From CAXTPV01 sp965276715 (lineage in GTDB: Bacteria; Pseudomonadota; Alphaproteobacteria; Acetobacterales; Acetobacteraceae), in the NCBI GenBank assembly GCA_965276715.1, contig OZ255622.1:4092001-4156000 (forward strand): 64,000 bases of DNA. The letters are read 5' to 3'. The notes beneath the pieces are model-generated. The model saw nothing but the letters and a program-made list of their open reading frames with translations. It did not search any database and had not been told where the DNA came from. Every line of letters begins with the position of its first letter. Positions within the stretch are counted from its first letter, which is position 1. Of this stretch, positions 17,052-25,819 are shown piece by piece. The position numbers and the translations under genes are program-made.

Positions 17052-17957
17052 CTATTCCATATAGGGCGAAAGCACATTTTCGATCCATGTCATGAACGCG
17101 CGGACCCGGCGCGACAGATTGCTCCGATGCGCGACGACGAGGGACACGGCAAGCGCTCGGCGACAGCAATCGGGCATGATCTCCACCAGCGCTCCACTCT
17201 CAAGGTATCGGCCGATCCCCAGGAGTGGCGCCTGGATCAGGCCAAGGCCGGCGAGGGCACCGGCTTCGTAGGTCTGCGCGCTGTTGACGTGCAGCGCACT
17301 TGGCAACTGCAGCGTCGCGTAGCTGTCGCCGTCCGGATATTCCCATCCAATGGGTCTTGCACCCAGCATCGTCGAGAAATGAATCGTCCGATGTTCCTGA
17401 CGTCGGAGATCTTCTAGCGATCGAGGGACGCCGTAGCGGGCGAGGTACGCGGGACTGGCAGCGTTGACCATACGCAACCGGCCCAGTGGGCGGGCAATCA
17501 GCGTCTCGTCCCCGATGGGTCCGAGCCGCAAGACACAGTCGAACCCCTCTTGAACCACGTCGACTCGCCGATCCGTGCTCGAAACCTCCAGCTCCAACTC
17601 GGGATAAGTTTCCATGAAATCCGGCAACGCCGGCACGAAAGTCATGCGCGCAAGCTCGCTCGGCAGATCGACCCGCAAGCGCCCGCGAAGTGCCACTCGA
17701 TCGCCCGCGAACATCGAGTGCAGATCGTCGACCTCTGCAAGCAGATCGCGGGCGCGGGCATGAAATGCGCGTCCGTCCTCCGTCAGCTGCACGCTGCGCG
17801 TCGTCCGGTGCAGGAGCCTGACACCGACATCCTCTTCCAGCTTCCGGACCGCCGTCGAGGCCCTCCCCTTTCGGATGCCCAGGCTATCGGCCGCGCGGGT
17901 GAAGCTCCCCATGTCCGCTACCGTTATGAATATGAGGATGGGTTCGAGATTTTGCAT
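17052..17957 (-). CDS. LysR family transcriptional regulator
   Basis: 301 residues. The N-terminal HTH (residues 1-60) has FITVADMGSFTRAADSLGI and the recognition part ASTAVRKLEEDVGVRLLHRT; a periplasmic-binding-like effector domain occupies residues 90-295 (RLRVDLPSELARMTFVPALP). It resembles LysR proteins found beside small oxidoreductase and membrane-protein genes. It is divergent from the DoxX-like gene with a 118-base gap holding an inverted repeat, so that gene is its likely target. Confidence 0.9.
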   Translation of the reverse strand: MQNLEPILIFITVADMGSFTRAADSLGIRKGRASTAVRKLEEDVGVRLLHRTTRSVQLTEDGRAFHARARDLLAEVDDLHSMFAGDRVALRGRLRVDLPSELARMTFVPALPDFMETYPELELEVSSTDRRVDVVQEGFDCVLRLGPIGDETLIARPLGRLRMVNAASPAYLARYGVPRSLEDLRRQEHRTIHFSTMLGARPIGWEYPDGDSYATLQLPSALHVNSAQTYEAGALAGLGLIQAPLLGIGRYLESGALVEIMPDCCRRALAVSLVVAHRSNLSRRVRAFMTWIENVLSPYME

Positions 17958-17986
17958 GTTCGCGCCTCGGCATTGTTCGCCACAGA

Positions 17987-18007
17987 GAAAACAGTGTGTT
18001 CGTTTTC
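17987..18007. promoter_or_regulatory. GAAAAC-N9-GTTTTC, candidate LysR operator
   Basis: A perfect 6-base inverted repeat spaced by nine bases, in an AT-rich stretch 30 bases upstream of the lysR-like start and about 70 bases before the DoxX-like start. The arm spacing fits the interrupted dyads that LysR dimers recognise. Confidence 0.45.
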
Positions 18008-18075
18008 CCAGTGTTTATCATCTCCTGGAGACACAGTAAGTCTTGAAAACGAGGACCCCCACAGGAGAACGACAA

Positions 18076-18498
18076 GTGTCCGAAACGATGAGCCTGCATC
18101 AGGTGCCGGAAACCATGAACCTGCATCGCGCCCGGTGGGCCGGCCGGATCATGAGCGCGTTCGTCGTTGTCGCTCTGGTGGCGGACGGGACGATCCAGCT
18201 TCTCGCGCCGGCACGGATCGCGAGCATGTTGCAGGAAACCGGGTTCGCGATGGACCTGACCCGCATCGTGGGTCCGATCATCCTCGCCTGCGCCATCCTT
18301 TACGCCATCCCGGCCACCGCCGTCCTTGGCGCGATCCTGGTGACCGGCTTTCTGGGAGGCGCCATCTGCGCCCATGTCCGCATTGGTGAGTTGGGGTCGC
18401 CGCCGGAGATCGTTTCCCTGCTTCTGGGCGCGATGACATGGGGCGGTCTCTACGCGCGCGATCCCCGTCTCCGGGCGATTCTGCCGCTCATCCGTTGA
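18076..18498 (+). CDS. DoxX-like integral membrane protein
   Basis: 140 residues with four hydrophobic helices: IMSAFVVVALVADGTIQL, IVGPIILACAILYAIP, AVLGAILVTGFLGGAIC and IVSLLLGAMTWGGLYA. The short loops, including the AICAHVRIGE segment, match DoxX-like/DUF4267-type proteins often found beside LysR, TetR or AraC regulators. No reaction is established. I chose the GTG at 18076 because AGGAG lies eight bases upstream. The NmrA-like gene follows after 45 bases and is probably co-transcribed. Confidence 0.75.
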   Translation: MSETMSLHQVPETMNLHRARWAGRIMSAFVVVALVADGTIQLLAPARIASMLQETGFAMDLTRIVGPIILACAILYAIPATAVLGAILVTGFLGGAICAHVRIGELGSPPEIVSLLLGAMTWGGLYARDPRLRAILPLIR

Positions 18499-18543
18499 AC
18501 CAACAGGGGCAGTCCTCTGTCCCTCCATATCAGGAGAAAAAGC

Positions 18544-19416
18544 ATGTTCTTGGTCATGGGAGTCACGGGAAAAGTTGGCGGTGCCGCGGCAGGACATCTG
18601 TTGGCGCACGGCAAGGAAGTCCGTGCGCTCGTCCGCAATCGCGACAAAGCGGTTCACTGGGCGAACCAGGGCGTGGAACTGGTGGACGGCGACTGGAACG
18701 ATCCGGCCGCCATCGAGCGAGCGCTCGAAGGCGTCGAAGGCGCGTTCGTCATGTTGCCTTCTGTCTGGTCTCCCTCGCCCGATTTCAAGGAATCAAGGGA
18801 TGTGATCGCAAACTATGTCGAGGCGCTCACAAGGGCAGCGCCGGCGCGGGTGGTTGCGCTCTCGTCGATGGGTGCGAACAGAACCAGCGGGCTCGGGATG
18901 ATCACGGCCTTGTCGCTTCTGGAGCAAGGTCTTCGCGATCTGAGATCGCCGATCGCGTTTGTGCGCGCAGGTGGATTCCTTGAAAACTTCGTCTTCGGCT
19001 TGAAGGTCGCCCAGGGCGGAACGCTGCCGGTGTACTACAATCCGACACACCGGAAATCGACCATGGTCGCGACGAACGATATCGGCGCGGAGGTCGCAAT
19101 CCTGTTGACCGGGCCAGCCTGGTCGGGGCGGCGCGTCATCGAGCTTGGTTCGATGGTCAGCGCGGACGAAGTCGCCGAGCAGCTCGGTGTAGTCCTGCAT
19201 CTCGACGTGAAAGCTTTCGCAGTCCCGCGCGCAGGGTGGGCGCAAGCGCTCGAGCAATCCGGCATCCCGACGGGCCACACCGGACCGGCCGAAGCGATGT
19301 TCGAGGCCATCAACGCGGGCTGGATGGATCTCGGAGTCGCAGGCACGGAGCACGTCGCGGGGACGACGCGCGCAAGCGAGGTATTCGCGGCAGCCCGAAA
19401 GGTCGTCACGGCGTAA
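18544..19416 (+). CDS. NmrA-like NAD(P)-binding protein
   Basis: 290 residues. An extended/atypical SDR Rossmann fold is clear: MGVTGKVGGAAAGHLLAHGK at the very start, ALVRNRDKA after strand two, DGDWNDPAAIERALEGVEGA and ALSSMGAN. The catalytic tyrosine-lysine pair of true SDRs is absent, as in NmrA/QOR2-like proteins that sense NAD(P) redox state or reduce quinones. It ends with an ergot-alkaloid-like C-terminal domain. A short remnant of a second Rossmann protein follows immediately. Confidence 0.82.
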   Translation: MFLVMGVTGKVGGAAAGHLLAHGKEVRALVRNRDKAVHWANQGVELVDGDWNDPAAIERALEGVEGAFVMLPSVWSPSPDFKESRDVIANYVEALTRAAPARVVALSSMGANRTSGLGMITALSLLEQGLRDLRSPIAFVRAGGFLENFVFGLKVAQGGTLPVYYNPTHRKSTMVATNDIGAEVAILLTGPAWSGRRVIELGSMVSADEVAEQLGVVLHLDVKAFAVPRAGWAQALEQSGIPTGHTGPAEAMFEAINAGWMDLGVAGTEHVAGTTRASEVFAAARKVVTA

Positions 19417-19509
19417 ATCGTCTTGGGTGCGACAGGCGAAACCGGACCGGTGACCGTCCGCGACGCCCTGGCAAAAGGCCATTCCGTCGTTGCCCTGGTT
19501 CGCTCGAAG
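19417..19509 (+). pseudogene. 31-residue remnant of a second NAD(P)-binding protein
   Basis: Directly after the NmrA-like stop and in the same frame the sequence reads IVLGATGETGPVTVRDALAK then GHSVVALVRSK. This is the N-terminal beta-alpha-beta unit of an NAD(P)-binding epimerase/NmrA-like protein. It lacks a start codon, and after about 31 codons the similarity ends, shortly before the convergent tetR gene. I infer that most of a neighbouring gene was deleted. Confidence 0.65.
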
Positions 19510-19574
19510 GTTCGCTGCTCGGCGATGCCGACGAGGAGCGGCCCGGGCCATTATTCACCACTCGAAGGCCGCCC

Positions 19575-20132
19575 TCAAGGCGGCAGCAGACCAGCACCAC
19601 GATAGCTGTCGATCAACGTGTCAAAAACTGAGATGTCCGAGCGGCTCCGCGCCATGAGCTGGGCACCGGCGACGGACGCGAAGATGGCGCGGGCGCGCCT
19701 CTCGCTTTCCTCTGCGGTCATGCCGGTCGCGGCGAGGGCCTTCGTCAGCCACGCCACGTTGACGTCGGCGAACGCCAGCACCTCCTTCCGCACCGGCTCC
19801 GGCAGGTCGTCATACTCGGCGGACATGAAGCTGCAGAGGCAGATGCGATTGCCATTCTCGAGCGACCTGCGGAAAATGTTCGAATACTGGCGCAGCCAGC
19901 CGACGGGATCCGACTCGTCCCACAAGGCTTCGAGCATGGCCGCCGAATCCTCCCAGTAGCGCCTGGCGACGGCTGCGCCGAGATCGGCCTTGGTCGGGAA
20001 GTGGTAGTGGATGCTCGCGCCCTTAATGCCCACTTCCGCCGCAAGCTCGCGGAAGTTCAAGCCGCCATAGCCGCGCGCCTGCGCCGTTCGTCGCGCCGCC
20101 TCCAGGATGGCTTCCTTGGCGTTCCTGCTCAT
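19575..20132 (-). CDS. TetR family transcriptional regulator
   Basis: 185 residues. The N-terminal HTH (about residues 5-50) contains GGLNFRELAAEVGIKGASIH and YHFPTKADL. The C-terminal ligand domain has the NRICLCSFMSAEYDDLPEPV segment, typical of the AcuR/NemR-like group; its adjacent cysteines could sense electrophiles. It is divergent from the amidase gene, and two copies of an 18-base motif lie in the gap, so it most likely represses itself and the amidase. Confidence 0.9.
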   Translation of the reverse strand: MSRNAKEAILEAARRTAQARGYGGLNFRELAAEVGIKGASIHYHFPTKADLGAAVARRYWEDSAAMLEALWDESDPVGWLRQYSNIFRRSLENGNRICLCSFMSAEYDDLPEPVRKEVLAFADVNVAWLTKALAATGMTAEESERRARAIFASVAGAQLMARSRSDISVFDTLIDSYRGAGLLPP

Positions 20133-20156
20133 TCTCGACCCCCCGCCTCTCGTTTA

Positions 20157-20228
20157 TCTAGCAAGTGACAGATAGGCGTTGACAGCAGGCAAGGGAAGGT
20201 CGACCTCTACTCTACCAAGTGGCAGGTA
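20157..20228. promoter_or_regulatory. Two 18-bp motif copies, candidate TetR operators
   Basis: TCTAGCAAGTGACAGATA (20157-20174) and TCTACCAAGTGGCAGGTA (20211-20228) match at 15 of 18 positions, in the same orientation, 54 bases apart. Each contains a short imperfect dyad around CAAGTGRCA. The first copy lies 24 bases from the tetR start. The second ends 11 bases before the amidase start and overlaps its ribosome-binding region. This is a textbook layout for a repressor controlling both divergent genes. Confidence 0.75.
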
Positions 20229-20239
20229 AAAGAACGACA

Positions 20240-21646
20240 ATGGCAACTCCGATCAACTATTGCGACGCGACCGAACTGGCCGGACTGATCCGCGCGCGCG
20301 AGATCTCGCCGGTCGAAATCGTCCAGGCGCATCTCGATCGCATCGAGGCCATCAACCCCAAGGTCAACGCGATCGTCACGCTCGCACACGACGCTCTGCA
20401 AGCCGCGAGGGCGGCGGAGGCAGCCGTACTGGCGGGCGACGACCTCGGGCCGCTGCACGGGGTGCCGTTCACGGTCAAGGATTCGATCGACACGGCGGGG
20501 GTGGCGACGCAGCGCGGCTCGCCGATCTTCAAGGGCCGCGTTCCCGACGCCGACGCGACAAGCGTCGCGCGCATGAAGAAGGCTGGCGGCATCCTGCTGG
20601 CCAAGACCAACCTTCCCGAATTCTCCTACTGGATCGAGAGCGACAACCTCCTCTCCGGACGCTCGAACAACCCTTGGGACCTGACCCGGACACCGGGCGG
20701 ATCGAGCGGCGGTGAATCGGCAGCGATTGCGGCGGGCATGTCTCCCATCGGCCTCGGCACCGACCTCGCCATCTCCCTGCGTGGCCCGGCGGCGCAGACC
20801 GGCATCACCTCGATCAAGGCGACGCATGGCCGTGTGCCCATGACCGGCATCTGGCCGCGTGCCCCGCGCCGCTTCTGGCATGTCGGGCCGATGGCCCGCT
20901 CGGTTCGCGACATCGCGCTGGCTTTCTCGCAACTGGCCGGTTCCGATGCGCAGGACGCGTTCGCCTCCAGCACCGTCCCGTTCGACGCTGGCATCGGCCG
21001 CCAGCCTTACCGCCAGCTCCGGGTGGGCTGGATGGTCGGACCCGGCCTCGGCCCCGTCGATCCCGAGGTGGCGGCGACCGTCAAGGCGGCGGCCGAGGCG
21101 CTGAAGGATGTCGGCGTTCATGTCGAGCAGGCAAGCATCCCGGCGTTGGAGCGCGATTTCGCGCTCGACGTCTTCAACCGCCTGCACGTCATGGAGATGA
21201 AGCCCGTCTTCCAGGAGGCCACGGCCGGTCACGAAGACCAGATCTACAGGATGGCGAAGACCATGCTCTCGCTGCCCGACACGGCCATGAAGGACTACAT
21301 CGAGGCCGAACAGGCGGCCGAGCGGCTGCGCGACGGGTATGCCGATTACTTCTCGCGCTACGACGCGCTGATCACGCAGGTGCTGCCGATCCCGGCGCAC
21401 AAGCATGGCGTCGGGACGTTCACCATCGACGGCCGGACGGTCGACGCCACCTGCCTCCTCGGCGCGACCGTGCCGCTCAACGTCACCGGCCTGCCAGGCG
21501 TCTCGATGCGGTTCGGCACGAGCGAGGATGGCTTGCCCATCAACGTGCAGATCGTCGGCACATGGCAGGCAGAGTCGACCATCCTCCATATCGCCGCGTT
21601 GCTCGAAAGCGTCAGCGAGGTCCGAAGCCTGCATCCGACTCTTTGA
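20240..21646 (+). CDS. Amidase (amidase-signature family)
   Basis: 468 residues. The Ser-cisSer-Lys triad region is visible: PFTVKDSIDTAG with the lysine near residue 77, then TPGGSSGGESAAIAAGMSP, and DLAISLRGPA with the nucleophilic serine (the usual GGSIR is AISLR here). The chain has full family length. These enzymes hydrolyse carboxamides; the substrate cannot be read from sequence, and the group includes 6-aminohexanoate-cyclic-dimer hydrolase- and AtzF-like enzymes. Start at 20240 after GGCAGGTAAAAGA. Divergent TetR control is likely. Confidence 0.9.
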   Translation: MATPINYCDATELAGLIRAREISPVEIVQAHLDRIEAINPKVNAIVTLAHDALQAARAAEAAVLAGDDLGPLHGVPFTVKDSIDTAGVATQRGSPIFKGRVPDADATSVARMKKAGGILLAKTNLPEFSYWIESDNLLSGRSNNPWDLTRTPGGSSGGESAAIAAGMSPIGLGTDLAISLRGPAAQTGITSIKATHGRVPMTGIWPRAPRRFWHVGPMARSVRDIALAFSQLAGSDAQDAFASSTVPFDAGIGRQPYRQLRVGWMVGPGLGPVDPEVAATVKAAAEALKDVGVHVEQASIPALERDFALDVFNRLHVMEMKPVFQEATAGHEDQIYRMAKTMLSLPDTAMKDYIEAEQAAERLRDGYADYFSRYDALITQVLPIPAHKHGVGTFTIDGRTVDATCLLGATVPLNVTGLPGVSMRFGTSEDGLPINVQIVGTWQAESTILHIAALLESVSEVRSLHPTL

Positions 21647-21819
21647 CGATGGGCGCACCCGGGAGATGCGCACGGATGCTCCTCCAGGCGACGCAGTGAC
21701 AGGCGCTGCCTCATCGCTGCCCGTCACCCAGACGACCAGTTGCGTGAGTTCTCGCACCGCTCGAACCGGCGCGATCGTGTCGCGGAACCTGTCCTCGTCT
21801 CCGATCGGCGCATCCCGGC

Positions 21820-23211
21820 TCAGCGGGGCGGGACACGCGCGAAAAGCCCGTTGAGACCTTCGGCCATCGTCGGATGCGCGATGATCGCGTCGCGCAGGCC
21901 GGTATAGGGCATGCCCGCAAGCATCGCCGTCTGCACCGCTGCCATGACCTCGCCCGCCTCCGCGCCGAGCATGGTGAAGCCGAGAATGCGGTCGCTGTCG
22001 GCCGCCACCACTGCCTTCATGAAGCCACGCGTCTCGGACATGGTGCGCGACCGCAGCACCATCTCGACCGGCAGTGTCGCCGTCCGCACGCCGATCCCCG
22101 CCCGCGCCGCCTCGCCCTCGCTCAGGCCGACGCGCGCCAGCGGCGGTTCGGTGAACATGGCGTACGGGATCAGCCGGTGGCGCGTGCTGCGATCGCCGCC
22201 CGCAAGATTGTCGCGAATGACCCGGTAGTCGTCGAACGAGACATGGGTGAACTGCGCGCTGCCGGCGACCTCGCCCATCGCCCAGACATTGGCGGCGGTG
22301 GTCTCGAGCCGCTCGTTGACAACGATGAAGCCGCGGTCGGTCAGCTCCACTCCCGCGTCGCCGAGCCCGAGCCCGTCGGTGTTCGGCACGCGGCCGGCCG
22401 CTACCAGGATGTCGCTCGCGCCCAGCGTCACGATCCCCGACGGCGTCTCCGCCCGCACCGTGACGCCTTCGCCAGAGCGCCCCGTCACCTCGTGCAGCCG
22501 CACGCCGAAATGCACCGTCACCCCCTCGTCGCGCATGATGTCGAGCAGCGCTCCGGCAATTTCCGCGTCCTCGCGGCCGGCGAGCTGACCGCCGTGCTCG
22601 AGGATGGTCACCTCGGCACCGAAGCGGCGGAACGCCTGCGCGAGCTCGAGCCCGACATAGCCGCCGCCGATCACCACCAGGTGGTCGGGAACGCGCCCGA
22701 GCTCGAGCGCCTCGACATGCGTCAGCGGCGCCGCATCCGTCAGCCCCGGCACGTCCGGGATCGCCGCGTGGGTGCCCAGATTGAGGAACAGCCTGTCGGT
22801 CGTCAGCGTCACCGTGCCGCCCTCGTTCAGCGCCACCTCGACCGTTCGGTCGCCGACCAAGCGCGCGTGGCCCATGATCAGCTCGGCCCCGCTGCTCCTG
22901 AACTGGTCGAGATGCATCGCGACCAGGCCGTCGACCATCTCGCGCTTGCGGGCACGCACGCGTTCCATGTCGATCGCGACCGGGCCGGTGCGGACGCCGT
23001 AATGCTCCGCTCCCCGGATCAGGCTCGCGACACGCGAACTCCAGATCTCGTTCTTGCTCGGCAGGCAATTGATGTTCGGGCATGAGCCGCCCACCCACCG
23101 CCGCTCGACGACGGCGGTGCGTTGGCCGGTCCGTGCGAGGTGCCAGGCGAGATACTTGCCGCCTTCGCCGCTGCCGATCACCAAGGCGTCGAAATGTCTC
23201 GTCCCAGGCAT
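21820..23211 (-). CDS. FAD-dependent pyridine nucleotide-disulfide oxidoreductase
   Basis: 463 residues with the dihydrolipoamide dehydrogenase/mercuric reductase layout. FAD site IGSGEGGKYLAWHLARTG is followed by the redox-active pair in GGSCPNINCLPSKN (cysteines four residues apart). The NAD(P) site is VIGGGYVGLELAQAFRRFG near residue 180, and the dimerisation domain ends with AIIAHPTMAEGLNGLF. The variant SCPNINC instead of TCVNVGC and the absence of pyruvate-dehydrogenase genes nearby argue against a housekeeping lipoamide dehydrogenase. A mercuric-reductase-like or general thiol-disulfide role is more likely. Divergent from the AraC gene. Confidence 0.88.
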   Translation of the reverse strand: MPGTRHFDALVIGSGEGGKYLAWHLARTGQRTAVVERRWVGGSCPNINCLPSKNEIWSSRVASLIRGAEHYGVRTGPVAIDMERVRARKREMVDGLVAMHLDQFRSSGAELIMGHARLVGDRTVEVALNEGGTVTLTTDRLFLNLGTHAAIPDVPGLTDAAPLTHVEALELGRVPDHLVVIGGGYVGLELAQAFRRFGAEVTILEHGGQLAGREDAEIAGALLDIMRDEGVTVHFGVRLHEVTGRSGEGVTVRAETPSGIVTLGASDILVAAGRVPNTDGLGLGDAGVELTDRGFIVVNERLETTAANVWAMGEVAGSAQFTHVSFDDYRVIRDNLAGGDRSTRHRLIPYAMFTEPPLARVGLSEGEAARAGIGVRTATLPVEMVLRSRTMSETRGFMKAVVAADSDRILGFTMLGAEAGEVMAAVQTAMLAGMPYTGLRDAIIAHPTMAEGLNGLFARVPPR

Positions 23212-23332
23212 GAGGATGCTCCAATTTAGGGTTTCATGACTCTAGGACGCGCCCGCGGCGACGCCCTTGCCCGATCGGCGCAGAAGCCTAGCGCCGCGGA
23301 TCAGGTTCGATGCCGGCGTCGGGAGGTTCGAC

Positions 23333-24292
23333 ATGGAGGATGGCGTCGTCTCACCGCTCGCGCTGTTCCTGCGTGTCCGTCCCGAGCTGCGGGAGATCTG
23401 CCGGTTCGGCGCACAATGGTCATCGCCGCACGGACCCGAGGAGGCCGGCTGGGCGCCGTTCCACATCGTCACCAGCGGGTCCTGCCTGCTCGATGCCGGA
23501 GAGCGTCACGGCATCGAGCTGCGGACCGGTGACGTGGCCGTGCTGCCGCACGGCGGTCCTCACACGGTACGAGCGGCGCCAGGCAGGAGCGGGCCACCGT
23601 CCACGGCCAGCATCCGCGAGCGGCGCGAGGATGGGATCGTGGTCAAGGCCAATGTCGATGATCCCGACACGACGCTCGTCTGTGGCCGGCTTCGGTTCGA
23701 GGAGGCGAGCGGCAACATGGTTCTCGCCGCCCTGCCGGCAGTCGTCGTGCTCGCCGCCTGGTCGGGCGAGGACGCGAACACTGCCCGCCGGATGGTCGAG
23801 CTCATCCGCCTGGAGCTGGATGGCAACCGCCTCGGGGCGGCCGCCATCGCCGGAGCGCTGGCGAACGCGATCGTCGTCCTCGTGCTGCGGACGCATCTCG
23901 AGCATGAAGGCGCCGATGTCGGCACCTTCGCTCTCCTCGGCAGGCGGCAGACGGCGCGAGCCTTGGCGGCCATGCTCCGCGATCCGGCACGGCATTGGAC
24001 CCTCGACGAGCTCGCCGAGCAGGCGATGACGTCGCGCGCGACACTCGTCCGGATGTTCCGCGCGGCGTCCGGCAGCCCACCCCTGGCCTTCCTGGCGAAC
24101 CTTCGCCTGTCGCTTGCCCGCCATCGGCTTCGCGCGAGCCGCGAACCGATCGGCGTGATCGCGGCTCAGGTCGGCTACGACTCCGAGACGGCGTTCAGCC
24201 GCGCCTACGCGCGCCGCTTCACGACGCCGCCCGGCGCCGACCGGAGTGCTGCTGCATGCCGGACGCCCGGCATGTCACCGCGTGTCGAGTGA
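23333..24292 (+). CDS. AraC family regulator with cupin domain
   Basis: 319 residues. The N-terminal part (about 10-190) is a cupin_6-type sensor with WAPFHIVTSGSCLLDAG and ELRTGDVAVLPHGGPHTV. The C-terminal AraC HTH pair (about 215-300) contains WTLDELAEQAMTSRATLVRM and GVIAAQVGYDSETAFSRAY, followed by R and F. This subtype typically activates an adjacent oxidoreductase gene; here the divergent FAD oxidoreductase 121 bases away is the natural target. Start chosen at 23333 behind GGGAGG. Its 3' end overlaps the convergent acyltransferase gene by 18 bases. Confidence 0.88.
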   Translation: MEDGVVSPLALFLRVRPELREICRFGAQWSSPHGPEEAGWAPFHIVTSGSCLLDAGERHGIELRTGDVAVLPHGGPHTVRAAPGRSGPPSTASIRERREDGIVVKANVDDPDTTLVCGRLRFEEASGNMVLAALPAVVVLAAWSGEDANTARRMVELIRLELDGNRLGAAAIAGALANAIVVLVLRTHLEHEGADVGTFALLGRRQTARALAAMLRDPARHWTLDELAEQAMTSRATLVRMFRAASGSPPLAFLANLRLSLARHRLRASREPIGVIAAQVGYDSETAFSRAYARRFTTPPGADRSAAACRTPGMSPRVE

Positions 24293-25201
24293 CCGTGCGA
24301 GCCAGTCCCGCACCCCGTCCGCCGTCCTGAACTGCTCGATCGACCGCGCCGGGCGCCCCGCCACGCTCTCCGCCATCCGCGCGAGCGCGCTCCCTGGCCC
24401 GAGCTCGAGAAACACCGACCCACCCGCCTCCGCGCACGCCTCCAGGCACGCCGACCACTCGATCGTCCGCCAGACCTGCAGCGCCAGCTTGCGCATGCCC
24501 TCGGCGGGATCATGCACCGTCCCGGCATCGGTTCCGCTCAGCAGCCGCACGTCACGCGGCCCGTGCGTCCCCTGCCGTCCGAGCACCGCCCCGAACTCCG
24601 CCCCGGCCGCCTCCAGCAGCGCCGTGTGCGACGGCACCGACACGCGCAGCATCCGCCCCGTCGCCCCGCGCATCCGTGCAGCCTCCAGCACCGCGTCCAG
24701 CCCCGCCCTTGCGCCGCCGACCACGAAACTGTCCGCGCCGTTGACGATCGCGACCGACAGTCCGTGCGGGCCGATCAGGGTGTCGAGCACCACGCGCCGC
24801 AAGCCCACCACCGCGGCAAGCCCCGCATCCGCCGGCGCCGCCCGGTCCATCGCCTCGGCCCGCGCCGCGGCCAGCGCCAGCGTCTGCTCGACGCCGAACA
24901 GCCCGGCGCAGCCCCAGGCGGCGAGCTCGCCCACGCTGTAGCCCGCCAGCACCACGCGCCGGGAACGCAGGCCCAGCATCGCCCACCCCGCCAGCGCGTG
25001 CGTGCAGCACAGGATCTGCCCGGCCCGGTTGGCGAACAGCGCGTCCTCGCCTGCCTCGCGCACGAAGCGGCGCGGATCGACCCCCAGCAACGGAATCGCC
25101 GCGGCGAACACCGGGCCGGCCTCCGCCACGCCGCCGAGCAGGTCGAACATGCCGCGATGCTGCCCGCCCTGGCCCGCGCACAGGATCGCGATCCCGCTCA
25201 T
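24275..25201 (-). CDS. Malonyl-/acyl-carrier-protein acyltransferase-like protein
   Basis: 308 residues of FabD fold. ILCAGQGGQHRGMFDLLGG near the start gives the oxyanion region, GYSVGELAAW holds the nucleophilic serine (in GHSxGE-type context) and SVPSHTALLEAAG the catalytic histidine. It differs from housekeeping FabD (AGQGGQ instead of PGQGSQ, GYSVGE instead of GHSLGE) and resembles MdcH, the malonate decarboxylase transacylase. No mdc genes are in the window, however. I chose the ATG at 25201. Confidence 0.75.
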   Translation of the reverse strand: MSGIAILCAGQGGQHRGMFDLLGGVAEAGPVFAAAIPLLGVDPRRFVREAGEDALFANRAGQILCCTHALAGWAMLGLRSRRVVLAGYSVGELAAWGCAGLFGVEQTLALAAARAEAMDRAAPADAGLAAVVGLRRVVLDTLIGPHGLSVAIVNGADSFVVGGARAGLDAVLEAARMRGATGRMLRVSVPSHTALLEAAGAEFGAVLGRQGTHGPRDVRLLSGTDAGTVHDPAEGMRKLALQVWRTIEWSACLEACAEAGGSVFLELGPGSALARMAESVAGRPARSIEQFRTADGVRDWLARSLDTR

Positions 25202-25293
25202 GAAGCTGCAAACGCCCGAGAAATTTGAATGCGTGGACACCGAATTTCAAACTCGCCGTCGGCCACGCCTGAAGACAGCCTCATGGTGCGGCC

Positions 25294-25815
25294 ATGGAGA
25301 CCCACGAGCCGCATGAGGATTATCTCGTCGAGGAATTTCGCGGTCTCGCCCGCACCCGCTGGGGCGGCAAGCGCACCGGCGCCGGCGCCAAGCCTCGCCG
25401 CCCGCTCGTCAACATCGAGCGCGCGGCCAAGCTGCTCGCGATCACCGACAATCCCTACATGCGGCTCGCCTTCCAGGGCCTCCCCACGATCGAGCTGATG
25501 CGCATCTGCGCCTGGCACCTGATGGAGGGTTTCGACTACAAGAGCGGCGGCAGGCTGCTCAAGCACGTGCTCGATTTCGAGGAGCAGGCGGCGGAGCGAC
25601 GCCGCAAGGCGATCGCCGACGGCGAGGAGCCCGAGCCCGAGCCCGCCCCCAGGCCCGACCCCACCGAGGAATACGAACTCGACGTCGAGGCCCAGCCGGT
25701 CCGTCCCGCGCCCGTCCACGACGAGGACATCCATCTCCGCTCCCTGTCGGACCGCGAGATCGCCCGCCAGCTCACCGTCCGCGCCCGCGCAGCGATCGCC
25801 GACGATTCGAGCTGA
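25294..25815 (+). CDS. Hypothetical protein, basic/acidic modular
   Basis: 173 residues, no recognised family. The N-terminus has a basic glycine-rich GGKRTGAGAKPRRP, reminiscent of the start of phage small-terminase proteins. A helical middle follows (ERAAKLLAITDNPYMRLAFQ), then a run of glutamate-proline repeats (EEPEPEPAPRPDPTEE). The C-terminus is helical and acidic. It looks soluble. The stop is five bases from the convergent GH31 gene. Codon use is like that of its neighbours, so a resident gene is more likely than a phage fragment. Confidence 0.6.
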   Translation: METHEPHEDYLVEEFRGLARTRWGGKRTGAGAKPRRPLVNIERAAKLLAITDNPYMRLAFQGLPTIELMRICAWHLMEGFDYKSGGRLLKHVLDFEEQAAERRRKAIADGEEPEPEPAPRPDPTEEYELDVEAQPVRPAPVHDEDIHLRSLSDREIARQLTVRARAAIADDSS

Positions 25816-25819
25816 TCTC

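Noticed and set aside
20207..23224. A very long open frame (about 1000 codons) on the minus strand
   Set aside because: It lies antisense to the amidase and in another frame of the FAD oxidoreductase. Its translation is arginine/proline-rich without any family motif, an effect of high GC.
25294..25815. Phage small terminase subunit
   Set aside because: Only the short GKRTGAGAKPRR stretch is suggestive; no large terminase, portal or other phage gene is nearby.
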